A DNA stretch of 64,000 nucleotides, taken from Microbispora rosea (GTDB lineage: Bacteria; Actinomycetota; Actinomycetes; Streptosporangiales; Streptosporangiaceae). The notes beneath the pieces are model-generated. The model was not told the origin of the DNA, did no database searches, and saw only the letters and a program-made list of their open reading frames with translations. Where the stretch lies: positions 1 through 64,000 of the forward strand of contig NZ_FTNI01000003.1 of the NCBI RefSeq assembly GCF_900156315.1. Reading direction: 5' to 3'. Positions 1-10,975 of the stretch are shown piece after piece; the stretch's first letter is position 1; each line of letters begins with the position of its first letter. The position numbers and the translations under genes are program-made.

Positions 1-2
1 GC

Positions 3-500
<498 letters not shown>

Positions 501-762
501 CCCGACCTGTGGCCCGTAGTGCGGAACACGTGCGGAACACCCCCGGCGCACCGCGGGCCACGACCCGGCCACCCCTTGATCGTATGAACCTGGCCGTCGG
601 TCTCCCGCCGCGTGGGCCGACCGCCGGGAACGGTGCGGCGCTCTCCCGGAGCGCCGCACCCCTTGTCGTCCGCTCGTCCTATTGCGAACGTACGAGTGTT
701 CGCGCACCCCGCCAGCCGGGGAAACACATCGCGAGGCGCTCACGCGTTGCTACGGTGAGCGC

Positions 763-1374
763 ATGACGGCAGAGGCATGGAGCGAAGCGCCATTGAGTGA
801 CACGCACGGTCTCCCGAGCTGGATCTTTCCTCCGGCGGAAGGTTTCAAGGCGGCCGACCTCGATCACATGCCGCAACTTCCTGCGCACACAGAGTTGATT
901 GATGGAAGCTTGGTCTTCGTGAGCCCCCAAGCCTCCTTTCACACGCGAGCTGTCGATCTCCTCACAGCGGGACTGCGGCGTCATCTGCCCCGGGGGCTGC
1001 GCGCACGCCGCGAGATGAGCGTGATACTTGGCCCACGCCAACGGCCGGAACCGGATGTCTGCGTCATCCGCGCCGAGGCGGACCAGGCACCGGAACAGAC
1101 GGCCTACGAGGCGAGTGACGTGCTTCTGGTCATCGAGGTCGTCTCGCCGGACTCGGAGGAGCGGGATCGCAAGCGCAAGCCGCAGCTCTACGCCGAGGCG
1201 GGGATCGCGCACTTCTGGCGCATTGAGAACCAGGCGGGGCGGCCCACGGTCTACGTGTACGAACTCGACCCGGCCACCACGGCATACGCGCTGACCGGGA
1301 TCCACCACGACCGGCTCAAGCTGGCGGTGCCCTTCGACGTGGACATCGACCTCACCGAGATCGACGCTCTCTGA
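763..1374 (+). CDS. Uma2 family (DUF820) PD-(D/E)XK nuclease-fold protein
   Basis: A 203-residue protein of the Uma2/DUF820 family, which has a PD-(D/E)XK restriction-endonuclease fold and is widely expanded in actinobacteria and cyanobacteria; its cellular role is unknown. The core is visible: PEPDVCVI, then the acidic strand VIEVVSPDS and the lysine-bearing helix RKRKPQLYAEAGI, matching D, E and K active-site positions. N-terminal residues LIDGSLVFVSP and the HxxxVDLL helix are also typical. I place the start at the internal ATG rather than the ATG 81 bases upstream because the sequence TACGGT lies 7 nt before it, which suits a -10 box of a leaderless transcript, and family homology begins after it. 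Confidence 0.85.
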   Translation: MTAEAWSEAPLSDTHGLPSWIFPPAEGFKAADLDHMPQLPAHTELIDGSLVFVSPQASFHTRAVDLLTAGLRRHLPRGLRARREMSVILGPRQRPEPDVCVIRAEADQAPEQTAYEASDVLLVIEVVSPDSEERDRKRKPQLYAEAGIAHFWRIENQAGRPTVYVYELDPATTAYALTGIHHDRLKLAVPFDVDIDLTEIDAL

Positions 1375-1447
1375 ACTCCGCCCACGACGGGCCGGGCGCT
1401 CTCCGGCCTCGAAAACGTCAGCACGACCGGGGGACGGTGACGAATGT

Positions 1448-1932
1448 TCAGCGGCAGACGTCCTGCGCGTATCTAATGAATCCGCTCCTCGTGAAGCTCT
1501 CCCCCGGATACCCGCCGGCGATCTGGCCCGGCTTCAGGTCGTCGAAATCCGCCAGCGTGAAAGACACCTGACCGTAGGACATGTCCTTGCCCGCATCAGG
1601 CCACGCCATGAGGCGGTAGGTGACGCCGGGCACCAGCAGGGCGTCACCGGAAAGCAGGATCCAGTCCGATCCCGGCGACTTCGGATCCAGCCACGTGAAA
1701 TGGTCGCGGCCTTTCGCGGTGGTGAACTTCGCCACCGGCTTCTCCGACTCTCTCTCCTCGATGAAAACCGTGATCTGGCGGGGCGGGGAGTCGTCGCACC
1801 AGGTGACGGAGGGGGCGCCGTCGTTGGACCGCATGATGCTGACCGCGCCCCCTCTCGTTGCGTGCAGGCCGCGAGTACGGCCACAAGCGTGAAGGCGGCC
1901 GCGACGACGGGGAGAAGGCGGCTCATCAACAT
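1448..1932 (-). pseudogene. Lipoprotein of unknown function, broken by a one-base frameshift
   Basis: Two overlapping minus-strand frames together make one lipoprotein. The upstream frame, starting at the ATG at 1932 behind a GGGGAAG ribosome site, encodes a signal peptide ending in the lipobox LAAC. The downstream frame encodes the remaining roughly 120 residues (TWCDDSPPRQITVFIEE through a final DVCR). They are out of phase at a run of five C (plus strand 1848-1852). Adding one base there gives the continuous reading CTQREGGAVSIMRSNDG. Either the gene is a recent pseudogene or the run was miscalled. The protein has two or three cysteines and no domain I recognise. Confidence 0.6.
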
Positions 1933-2463
1933 CGCGTGTGTCTTCCCCATCAGGTCGAGCCGGCTGTCGTCGAGCCTCGGGCCGTAGGCCGTCATGCAGG
2001 CGTCCCGCCGTACCGCCGACACATCCCGGCGTTTGGTGTCCGCGCCGGCCGCGCCGCTGGTGGCCCCGGAGACCATGGTGTCGTCGCGGTCGTCACCATT
2101 CTCGGGGTGCGGGAACGGTGTCCATGCAACCAATCGGAATTTACCGGCACGAGATCATCGACGTCCATCGCAACCAATGTGATCTGCACCATTGAGGAAA
2201 TCCATCTTTTCTCTAGATCTCACCGAGAAGACACGGCGGGAATGGCGCGCGCCGAACTCGGGAAGCAGCCACCCTCCCCGCTCTCCCGGCACCCGGCACA
2301 CCGGTGGCGGTCAGGCGCGCGGAGGCGATCACCGTGAAATGGGCATTGATCCTCTGGTTACCCGCGCGTATCGTCCAGAGTCGAGCCTCGCTCACGTTCG
2401 CGCGCGTGAACAGCACCGCCCTCGGTCCCTTCACCCCCCGACATCGCGAAGGGAAGTTCCCCC
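1933..2463 (+). other. Intergenic region without a supported gene
   Basis: No open frame here has credible codon use or family likeness. Visible items are a near-direct repeat around CAACCAAT (about 2127 and 2169), and the candidate promoter at 2346-2374 described separately. The stretch separates a minus-strand lipoprotein gene from the plus-strand acylase gene, so it should carry both promoters. Confidence 0.4.
2346..2374 (+). promoter_or_regulatory. Candidate sigma-70-type promoter for the acylase gene
   Basis: TTGATC (2346-2351) and TATCGT (2369-2374) are separated by exactly 17 bases. Transcription would start near 2381, leaving a leader of about 80 nt before the ATG at 2464. Consensus match is good for a GC-rich actinomycete, but no experimental signal is available. 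Confidence 0.4.
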
Positions 2464-5400
2464 ATGCACGCGCGCCTTCGACGGGCGATCACCGCTGCCG
2501 CCGCGCTGGCCCTCGTCGCCGTCGGCCTGCCGGCGGCGCCGGCCGCCGCGGCCCCCTACTACCCGTCCGACGACTACTGCCTCGGCCAGTGCGCCGACAT
2601 CCTGCCGCCCGGCCAGAACGGCAACGCCACACTCGTCGACATCCTGGGCAACCAGGCCCTCGGCACGTATCCGGCCCACAGTAAGGACCAGCTCGGCAAG
2701 TACGCCGACCTGCTCTCGGGCTACACCGGCCTGACCGACGAGCAGATCTCCGCGTTCTTCAACGACAGCGCGTTCGGCGTGCCGGCGAACCAGGTCGAGA
2801 GCACGGTGAGCCCGCGCTCGGACGTCACCATCGTCCGCGACAAGGCGACCGGCGTCCCGCACGTCACCGGCACCACCCGCGAGGGCACCATGTTCGGCGC
2901 GGGTTATGCCGGCGCGCAGGACCGGCTGTGGCTGATGGACCTCATGCGCCACGTCGGCCGCGGCGAGCTGACGCCGTTCGCCGGCGGCGCCGCGGGCAAC
3001 AGGGAGCTGGAGCAGAGCGTCTGGCGCAACTCCCCCTACACCGAGGCCGACCTCCAGGCCCAGATCGACCGGTTGAAGACGGCCGGGACCCGGGGCGCCC
3101 AGCTCTATGCGGACGTGCAGAACTACGTCGCCGGCATCAACGCGTACATCGACCACTGCATGGCCGGCCGCAACTGCCCGGGTGAGTACGTGCTCACCGG
3201 CCATCTCGACGCGATCACGAACAAGGGCGGCCCTGAGGACTTCCGGATGACCGACCTGATCGCGATCTCCGGCGTGATCGGCGGCCTTTTCGGCGGTGGG
3301 GGCGGCGCCGAGATGCAGTCCGCCCTCGTACGCGTGGCCGCGCGGGCGAGGTACGGCACAGCCGCGGGCGACCAGGCGTGGGCGTCGTTGCGCTCGCAGA
3401 ACGACCCGGAGACCGTGCTGACCCTGCACAGCGACCAGAGCTTCCCCTTCGGGACGGCCCCGGCCGGCGCGACCGGAGTGGTGCTGCCCGACGCGGGCAC
3501 GACCGCGCCGGTCGACATCACGGCCAACGAGACCGGCACCGCGAGGTCCGCCACCACGCAGGTCACGAGCGCGCTGACCGGGCTCACCGTGGACAGCTCC
3601 AAGCCGGACATGTCCAACGCCATCGTGGTCTCGGCCGCCAAGGCGACCGGCGGCCACCCGATCGCCGTGTTCGGCCCGCAGACCGGCTACTTCGCGCCGC
3701 AACTGCTCATGCTGGAAGAGCTGTCCGGGCCCGGTGTCCGGGCACGCGGCGCGGCCTTCGCCGGGCTCAACCTCTACGTGCTGCTCGGACGCGGCACCGA
3801 CTACGCCTGGAGCGCCACCTCCGCGGCCGAGGACATCACCGACACCTACGCAGTGACGCTCTGCGACCCGAACGGCGGCACGCCCACGGTCGCCGGCGAC
3901 CACTACCTCTACCACGGCGTCTGCACGCCGATGGAGACGCTGAAGAAGACCAACTCCTGGAAGCCCAGCACGGCCGACTCCACCGCGGCCGGGTCGTACG
4001 ACCTGGTCGTCGAGCGCACCAAGTATGGCCTGGTCACCTGGCGGGGCACGGTCGGCGGCGTGCCGACGGCCTTCACCACGCTGCGCTCGACCTACCAGCA
4101 CGAGGCGGACTCCGCGATCGGCTTCCAGATGTTCAACGACCCGGCGGAGATGGGCTCGGCGGCGGCCTTCCGTGACTCGGCCTCCACCATCGGCTTCGCG
4201 TTCAACTGGTTCTACGTGAACTCCACCGACGCGGCGTACTTCATGTCCGGCAACGTCCCCGTGCGGTCGGCGGTGTCCGACCCGAACCTGCCCATGACGG
4301 GCGACGCCGCGCACGAGTGGAGCGGCTTCGACCCCGCGGCCAACACGGCGTCCTACGTTCCGCCTTCGACGCACCCGCAGGCGGTCAACCAGGACTACTT
4401 CGTGAGCTGGAACAACAAGCAGGCCAAGGACTTCGGCGCGTCCGACGGCAACTTCAGCTTCGGGGCGGTCCACCGGGCCGACCTGCTCGACGCGCCGGTC
4501 AAGGCGGCCCTGTCCTCGGGCACCCTCGACCGCGCCGGGGTCGTGAAGATCATGGCAGCGGCGGCGACGACCGACCTGCGCGGGTGGAAGGTGCTCCCCA
4601 AGCTGCTGCGCGTGATCGACAGCGCGTCCGTGTCCGACCCCGCCCTGGCCTCGGCCGTCTCCAAGCTGTCGGCCTGGGCCGCCGCCGGCGCCAGGCGGGA
4701 GGAAACCGCCAAGGGCAGCAAGACCTACGCCCATGCTGACGCCATCCGGATCTTCGACGCCTGGTGGCCGAAGCTGGTGCGGGCGCAGTTCCGGCCCGGA
4801 CTGGGCGACGGGCTCTACCAGTCGCTGGTCAACGCGTTGCAGATCAACGAGTCGCCGTCCGGGCACCAGCAGGGCGACGTCTCCTCGCTGCCCGGCTCGG
4901 CCAACGAGGCGCAGGCCCACAAGGGGTCGTCGTTCCAGTACGGCTGGTGGGGCTACGTGGACAAGGACATCCGGGCCGTGCTGGGCGACCCGGTGGCCGC
5001 TCCCCTGCCGGCGAAGTACTGCGGGGCGACCGTGGCGGCCTGCCGTACGGTCCTGCTGGACAGCCTGTCGGCTGCGCTCGCCGAACCGGCGGCGACGACC
5101 TACCCGGGTGACGACTCCTGCTCGGCGGGCGACCAGTGGTGCGCCGACGCCGTCCGGCAGTCGCCGCTCGGCGGCGTCAAGCACTCGCTGATCTCCTGGC
5201 AGAACCGGCCGACCTACCAGCAGGTGGTCTCGTTCCCGGCCCACCGAGGCGACGACGTGACCGACCTCGCCCTTGGCCGTACGGCGAGCGCGTCGAGCAC
5301 ACAGGGCTCCTACACCCCCGCCAAGGCCGTCGACGGGGACCCGGCCAGCCGGTGGGCGAGCGGGTGGAGCGACAACCAGTACGTCCAGGTCGATCTAGGC

Positions 5401-5643
5401 TCGGCGAAGACCGTGGGACGGGTGATCCTGCGCTGGGAGACGGCCTACGGCTCGTCGTACCGGATCCAGACCTCGCCGGACGGCGCCACGTGGACCACCG
5501 TCGCGCAGACGACCACAGGCGACGGCGGCGTGGACAACGTCACGTTCGCGCCGACCGGCGCGCGGTACGTGCGGATGCAGGGCGTAAAACGCGGCACCGG
5601 CTACGGCTACTCGCTGTACTCCTTCGAGGTGTACGGCAGGTAG
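2464..5643 (+). CDS. Secreted penicillin acylase family (Ntn) hydrolase with C-terminal F5/8 type C domain
   Basis: A 1059-residue secreted N-terminal-nucleophile amidohydrolase of the penicillin/acyl-homoserine-lactone acylase family. Residues 1-30 are a Sec signal peptide ending in AAAA. The A-chain region has the family pattern RDKATGVPHV and GYAGAQDRLWLMDLMR. The likely autocatalytic nucleophile is Ser384, in MSNAIVVSAAKATGG, followed by PIAVFGPQTGYFAPQ, where substrate-pocket residues usually lie. From about residue 935 to the end is a discoidin (F5/8 type C) carbohydrate-binding module (SASSTQGSYTPAKAVDGD, RWASG, YVRMQG, YSLYSFEVYG). The family cleaves amide bonds of N-acylated small molecules; the substrate cannot be read from sequence. 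A GAAGGGA ribosome site precedes the ATG. The carbohydrate module on an acylase suggests action near the cell wall or on polysaccharide (inference). Confidence 0.92.
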   Translation: MHARLRRAITAAAALALVAVGLPAAPAAAAPYYPSDDYCLGQCADILPPGQNGNATLVDILGNQALGTYPAHSKDQLGKYADLLSGYTGLTDEQISAFFNDSAFGVPANQVESTVSPRSDVTIVRDKATGVPHVTGTTREGTMFGAGYAGAQDRLWLMDLMRHVGRGELTPFAGGAAGNRELEQSVWRNSPYTEADLQAQIDRLKTAGTRGAQLYADVQNYVAGINAYIDHCMAGRNCPGEYVLTGHLDAITNKGGPEDFRMTDLIAISGVIGGLFGGGGGAEMQSALVRVAARARYGTAAGDQAWASLRSQNDPETVLTLHSDQSFPFGTAPAGATGVVLPDAGTTAPVDITANETGTARSATTQVTSALTGLTVDSSKPDMSNAIVVSAAKATGGHPIAVFGPQTGYFAPQLLMLEELSGPGVRARGAAFAGLNLYVLLGRGTDYAWSATSAAEDITDTYAVTLCDPNGGTPTVAGDHYLYHGVCTPMETLKKTNSWKPSTADSTAAGSYDLVVERTKYGLVTWRGTVGGVPTAFTTLRSTYQHEADSAIGFQMFNDPAEMGSAAAFRDSASTIGFAFNWFYVNSTDAAYFMSGNVPVRSAVSDPNLPMTGDAAHEWSGFDPAANTASYVPPSTHPQAVNQDYFVSWNNKQAKDFGASDGNFSFGAVHRADLLDAPVKAALSSGTLDRAGVVKIMAAAATTDLRGWKVLPKLLRVIDSASVSDPALASAVSKLSAWAAAGARREETAKGSKTYAHADAIRIFDAWWPKLVRAQFRPGLGDGLYQSLVNALQINESPSGHQQGDVSSLPGSANEAQAHKGSSFQYGWWGYVDKDIRAVLGDPVAAPLPAKYCGATVAACRTVLLDSLSAALAEPAATTYPGDDSCSAGDQWCADAVRQSPLGGVKHSLISWQNRPTYQQVVSFPAHRGDDVTDLALGRTASASSTQGSYTPAKAVDGDPASRWASGWSDNQYVQVDLGSAKTVGRVILRWETAYGSSYRIQTSPDGATWTTVAQTTTGDGGVDNVTFAPTGARYVRMQGVKRGTGYGYSLYSFEVYGR

Positions 5644-5651
5644 GACGGCGG

Positions 5652-5897
5652 TCAGCCCGGCTCGCGCCAGCCCTCGCCCTCCTCGGCGAGGGCGTCGAGC
5701 CGGGCGAGGTCGTCCGGGCCGAGGGCGCCGTGCGGGTCGTCCACGACGACCACCCACTGGGCGTCCTCGGCGTCGTCCTCGCCCGCGAGCAACTCACGGA
5801 GGACGCCGGGAACGCCGAGTGCCGGGAACAGCTCGGCGACGGTCTCGGCGGACTCCTCCGCGCTGTCCCGCTCGGGGAACACCAGCAGGTGACGCAA
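5652..5897 (-). CDS. Small acidic protein, possibly RraB-like
   Basis: An 81-residue acidic protein with a TTG start just behind GGAGGAG. The opening RHLLVFPERDSAEESAE and the closing LDALAEEGEGWREP recall the RraB (ribonuclease E inhibitor) fold family found as small actinobacterial proteins, in which a VVVVDD-like strand is central; this likeness is weak and judged by eye. It is convergent with the acylase gene (8 bases between stops) and stands alone upstream of pheT, which it follows in no operon. Function is not established. Confidence 0.5.
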   Translation of the reverse strand: MRHLLVFPERDSAEESAETVAELFPALGVPGVLRELLAGEDDAEDAQWVVVVDDPHGALGPDDLARLDALAEEGEGWREPG

Positions 5898-6004
5898 CGC
5901 TCCTCCGGGAGAGACGACCGCGGGTGCCGGCCCGGTGCATCCGCACGGCGTGGCTTCACACCGGCCGGCACCCGCTCAGGCGATCATGCCCAGGTGATCA
6001 TCGC

Positions 6005-8574
6005 TCAGGCGCCGCGGAGCTGGGCTCCGGTGCGCTCGGCGGCGAGGGCGACGGCGGCGTCGCGCGCCGCCGTGGTCTCCTCCGCCGTGAGCGTGCGGTC
6101 GGGCGCCCGGAACCGCAGCGTGTAGGCCAGGGACTTGTTGCCCTCGCCCACCTGCGGGCCCGTGTAGACGTCGAACAGCCTGATCGATTCCAGCAGCTCG
6201 CCCGCCCCCGCCCGGAGGGCGGCCTCGACCTCGGCGACCGGGGTGGAGACGGCGACGGTCAGCGCGACGTCCTGCGTGGCCACCGGGTAGGCGGACACGG
6301 CGGGCGTCTGCACCGGCCCGTCAGGGCTGAGCAGCGACAGCTCCAGCTCCATCGCGCAGGTGCGCGGCGGCAGCCCGTAGGCCTCGACGACCCGGGGGTG
6401 CAGCTCGCCGGCGTGACCGGCAAGCACCGTCTCACCGGTCTCGGCGTCGGTGACGGTCAGCGCGGCGCATCGCCCGGGATGCCACGGCTCGTGCTGATCG
6501 GCCCGGACGCCGAGCTCCACGCCCGCCGCGCGCGCGACCGTGCGAGCCGCCTCGACCGCGTCGGCCCAGGACGCCTGCCGGCCCTCGCCCCACCAGCCGG
6601 AGCGCTCGAACTCTCCCGCCAGCACCACGGCCACCCGGAGCGGCTGCCTCGGCAGCGCCGCCTCGATCGCCGCCAGCTCCTCCTCCGTGGGCCTGCGGTC
6701 GACCGGGAGGACCGGAGCCGTCGCAGGGGCCTGCGGCTCGGGCCGGTAGACCAGCCCGGACTCGAACAGCGCCACGTCGGCGTGGCCGCGGCCCACGTTG
6801 CGCACCAGGGTCTTCAGCAGGCCCGGCAGCAGCGTGGTCCGCATGTACGGCTCGTCCTCGCTGAGCGGGTTGACCAGCCGGGTCGCCCGCCTGCGGGGGT
6901 CCTGCTCGGGCAGCAGCAGGTTGTCGAGGTCGCGCGGCCCCATGAACGGGTAGGCGAGCACCTCCACGTATCCCGCGTGGGCCAGGGCGCGGCCCACTCG
7001 GCGGCGCATCCGCTGCGCCTCGGTCAGCCCGCCCCCGGCCGGGGCGGGCGGCAGGACCGACGGGATGCGGTCGTACCCCTCCAGCCGGATGACCTCCTCC
7101 GCGAGGTCGTTCGGGTCGGTCAGGTCGGGGCGCCACGTCGGCGGTGTGACCGTGATCAGGTCGTCGCCGTGGGCGGTCAGCCGGTCGGCGAGGTCGCCGG
7201 AGGCGAGCACCCCGGTGGCCGCGACGCCGTGCCCGGCCGAGGCTGCGGGGGTGGCGCCCTCCGTCACCGTGCAGCCGATCTGCTCCAGCCTGCGGATCAC
7301 GGTCTCCCGCTCGTACGTCACGCCCGCCACACGGCTGGGGTGGTCGGCCGGGATGGTGATCCGCACCGGCGAAACCTCCACCTGGGTGTGGGTCACTCCG
7401 GGGCCGGCGACGGCCCCGCCCAGCTCGACGAGGAGCTGGACGGCACGCCACGACGCGGCCAGCGGCAGCTCGCGGTCGACGCCGCGCTCGAAGCGCTTGG
7501 ACGCCTCGCTCACAAGGTTGTGCCGCCGCGACTCGCGGGCGATGCCGGTGGCGGAGAAGTGCGCCGCCTCGATGACGATGTCGGTCGAGACCTCGGAGAT
7601 CTCCGTGTGCAGGCCGCCCATCGTGCCGGCCATCGAGATCGGGCCCGAGTCGTCGGTGATGAGGATGTCCTCGTCGTGGAGCGTCCGCACCACGTGGTCG
7701 AGCGTCTCCAGGGTCTCCCCCGGCCTGGCCCGCCGTACGACGATCGGGCCGGACAGGCGCGACCGGTCGAAGGCGTGCAGGGGCTGGCCGAGCTCCAGCA
7801 TCACGTAGTTGGTGATGTCGACGGCCAGCGAGACCGAACGCATGCCGGCGCGGTCCAGCCGCACCCGCATCCACAGCGGGGACTCCGCGGCCGGGTCGAA
7901 CCCGGTGACCGAGCGCAGCACGAAGCGGTCGCAGGCGGAGGGGTCGGCGATCGACGCGGGCCACGACTCGCCGCCGCCGGACTCCGCCTCGGTCGCGGCC
8001 GGGTCGCGGAACGGCACGCCGAACGCGATGGCCGCCTCGCGGGCGACGCCGCGGATCGACAGGGCGTATCCGCGGTCGGTGGCGACCTCCAGTTCGAGCA
8101 CGTCGTCACGCAGGCCGAGCAGCTCGACCACGTCGGCGCCGATCGGGGTGCCCTGCGGCAGCAGCAGGATGCCCGGAGACGACTCGGCGATGCCGAGCTC
8201 GGCCTCCGAGCAGATCATGCCGTCGGACAGGCGCCCGTAGGTCTTGCGGGAGCCGATCTCGAAACCGCCGGGAAGCACCGCGCCGGGCAGCGCGACCGGG
8301 ACCACGGCGCCCACGGAGAAGTTCGTCGCGCCGCAGACGATCTCACGCGGCGTCGCCTCCCCCACCTCGACCTTGCAGTGCCGGATGGGCTTCTTGAACC
8401 CGGTCAGCTCCTCGATCTCGAGGACCCGGCCGACCACGACGTTCTTGATCTCGTGGCCGTGCGAGTGGATGGCCTCCAGCTTGAGGCCGGCGGCGGTGAG
8501 CCGGTCGGCCACCTCCTGGGCGGTGACCGCGGGGAGATCGACGTACTCCCGCAGCCATGAAAGCGGGACCTTCA

Positions 8575-8575
<1 letters not shown>
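6005..8575 (-). CDS. pheT: Phenylalanyl-tRNA synthetase beta subunit
   Basis: 856 residues, the usual length. It pairs with PheS as an alpha2-beta2 enzyme that charges tRNA-Phe in the cytoplasm. The N-terminus ([15 protein letters not shown]) is typical, followed by the EMAP-like tRNA-binding domain (residues 40-150, with IVCGATNF and [12 protein letters not shown]), the B3/B4 editing domain, the B5 domain, and the C-terminal ferredoxin-like anticodon-binding domain ending in [19 protein letters not shown]. Its ATG overlaps the pheS stop by one base (TGATG), so the two are translationally coupled. Confidence 0.98.
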
Positions 8576-9714
<1,139 letters not shown>

Positions 9715-9783
9715 TCAGCGTGGTCAGTTTAGTCCGATCAGCCCACCGGGCCGTCCTCCGCGCGATCGGCCTGTGGAAAAGGC

Positions 9784-10878
9784 TCAGGCGAAATCAGGGG
9801 TGCCGGTGGGCAAGGTAAATCGGAACTCCGCGCCGCCGCCGGGCGCGCGCTGCACGCTGATGGTGCCGCCGTGGGCCTCGACGAGGCCCTTGACGATGAA
9901 CAGACCGAGGCCGGTCCCTCCTCGGCGGCGGCCGTTGCCCCGCCAGAACTGGCGGAAGACGCGGCCGACCAGCTCGGGGGCCACGCCCTCACCCTGGTCC
10001 CGCACCGACACCGCCACTCCCCATTCGACCGGCTCCACCACTATGGTCACCGTACCGCGTCCGTGGCGCACCGCGTTTTCCACCAGGTTCGCGAGAACCT
10101 GGTCAATCTTGTCCTGATCGAGCCACATCTCCGGCAGTTCGCCGAGGACCTCCAGCCGGAAACGGTCCTCCGGCTCCCCCGCCGCCACCCTGCCGGCGAT
10201 GATCCTGCGGGCCCGGGCCGGCACGTCCACGATCTGGCGGTGGATCTCCAGCCTGCCGGACTCGATGCGCGAGACGTCGAGCAGCTCGGTGATCAGCCGC
10301 GTCACCCGGTCGGCGTCCGCGTTGACCGTCTCCAGCATGACGCGCTTCTGGGCGTCGGTGAAGCGGTCCCACTTGGCCAGCAGCGTCGCGGTGAACCCCT
10401 TGACGCTGGTCAGCGGCGAGCGCAGCTCGTGGGCCACGGTCGAGACCAGGTCGGCGCGGCTGCGCTCGATCCGAGCGCGCGCCGAGGCGTCGCGCAGCGT
10501 GATCACGACGCGCTCAACGCGGCCGCCGCGCGGCGGCGTGCGGACGAAACGCGCGGCGACCAGCATCTCCTGGCGTCCGGGCAGGTGCAGCGGCCGTTCC
10601 GGCTGGCGGCTGCGGGTGGACAACCCGCCCTGCGGGTCGAGCCACTTCCACCAGTCGCGGCCGTCCTGGTCGCGCATCGGCAGCACGTCGCCGATGGGCC
10701 TGCCCACCGCCGCCTCGCGGGCCACCCCGGTCAGGCGCTCGGCGGCCCGGTTGACCATCAGGATCAGGCCGTCGGCGTCGGTGGCGACGAGGCCGTCGGG
10801 AAGGTCGTCGACGTCGATGTGCGCCCGCCCTCCGGCGTCCCCCTCAAGGGCGCCGCCGGGGGTGTCGTCACCTCGCAC
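9784..10878 (-). CDS. PAS-domain sensor histidine kinase (soluble, no adjacent response regulator)
   Basis: 364 residues. Residues 21-130 form a PAS domain (LVATDADGLILMVNRAAERLTG), residues 138-205 the HisKA dimerisation domain with phospho-acceptor His150 in STVAHELRSPLTSVKG, and residues 245-360 the ATPase domain with N box (VLANLVENAVRHG), G1 (DQGEGV) and G2 (GGTGLGLFIVKGLVEAHGG). No membrane segment or signal peptide is seen, so it senses a cytoplasmic cue or associates with a partner. The start is a GTG with GAGGAGG seven bases upstream. No response regulator is near. Placement between the RNA methyltransferase gene and pheS is the only context. Confidence 0.93.
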   Translation of the reverse strand: MRGDDTPGGALEGDAGGRAHIDVDDLPDGLVATDADGLILMVNRAAERLTGVAREAAVGRPIGDVLPMRDQDGRDWWKWLDPQGGLSTRSRQPERPLHLPGRQEMLVAARFVRTPPRGGRVERVVITLRDASARARIERSRADLVSTVAHELRSPLTSVKGFTATLLAKWDRFTDAQKRVMLETVNADADRVTRLITELLDVSRIESGRLEIHRQIVDVPARARRIIAGRVAAGEPEDRFRLEVLGELPEMWLDQDKIDQVLANLVENAVRHGRGTVTIVVEPVEWGVAVSVRDQGEGVAPELVGRVFRQFWRGNGRRRGGTGLGLFIVKGLVEAHGGTISVQRAPGGGAEFRFTLPTGTPDFA

Positions 10879-10975
10879 GAGACCGCCTCCTCGAGCTCCG
10901 GAACTGCGCGCGCCGCCGACGTCCTGCGCGACTCCTTCGCCGACAATAGCGGGTTTCCCGGGCTCGGCAGCAGCC

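Noticed and set aside
682-762. N-terminal extension of the Uma2 protein from the ATG at 682
   Set aside because: The added 27 residues are not family-like, and the inner ATG has a fitting -10 box.
2431-5244. 937-codon minus-strand open frame opposite the acylase gene
   Set aside because: It is antisense to a gene with clear domains, has Arg/Gly/Val-rich composition and no recognisable motif.
5972-6004. Terminator after pheT (GCGATCAT / GATCATCGC)
   Set aside because: Only five consecutive bases pair; too weak to call.
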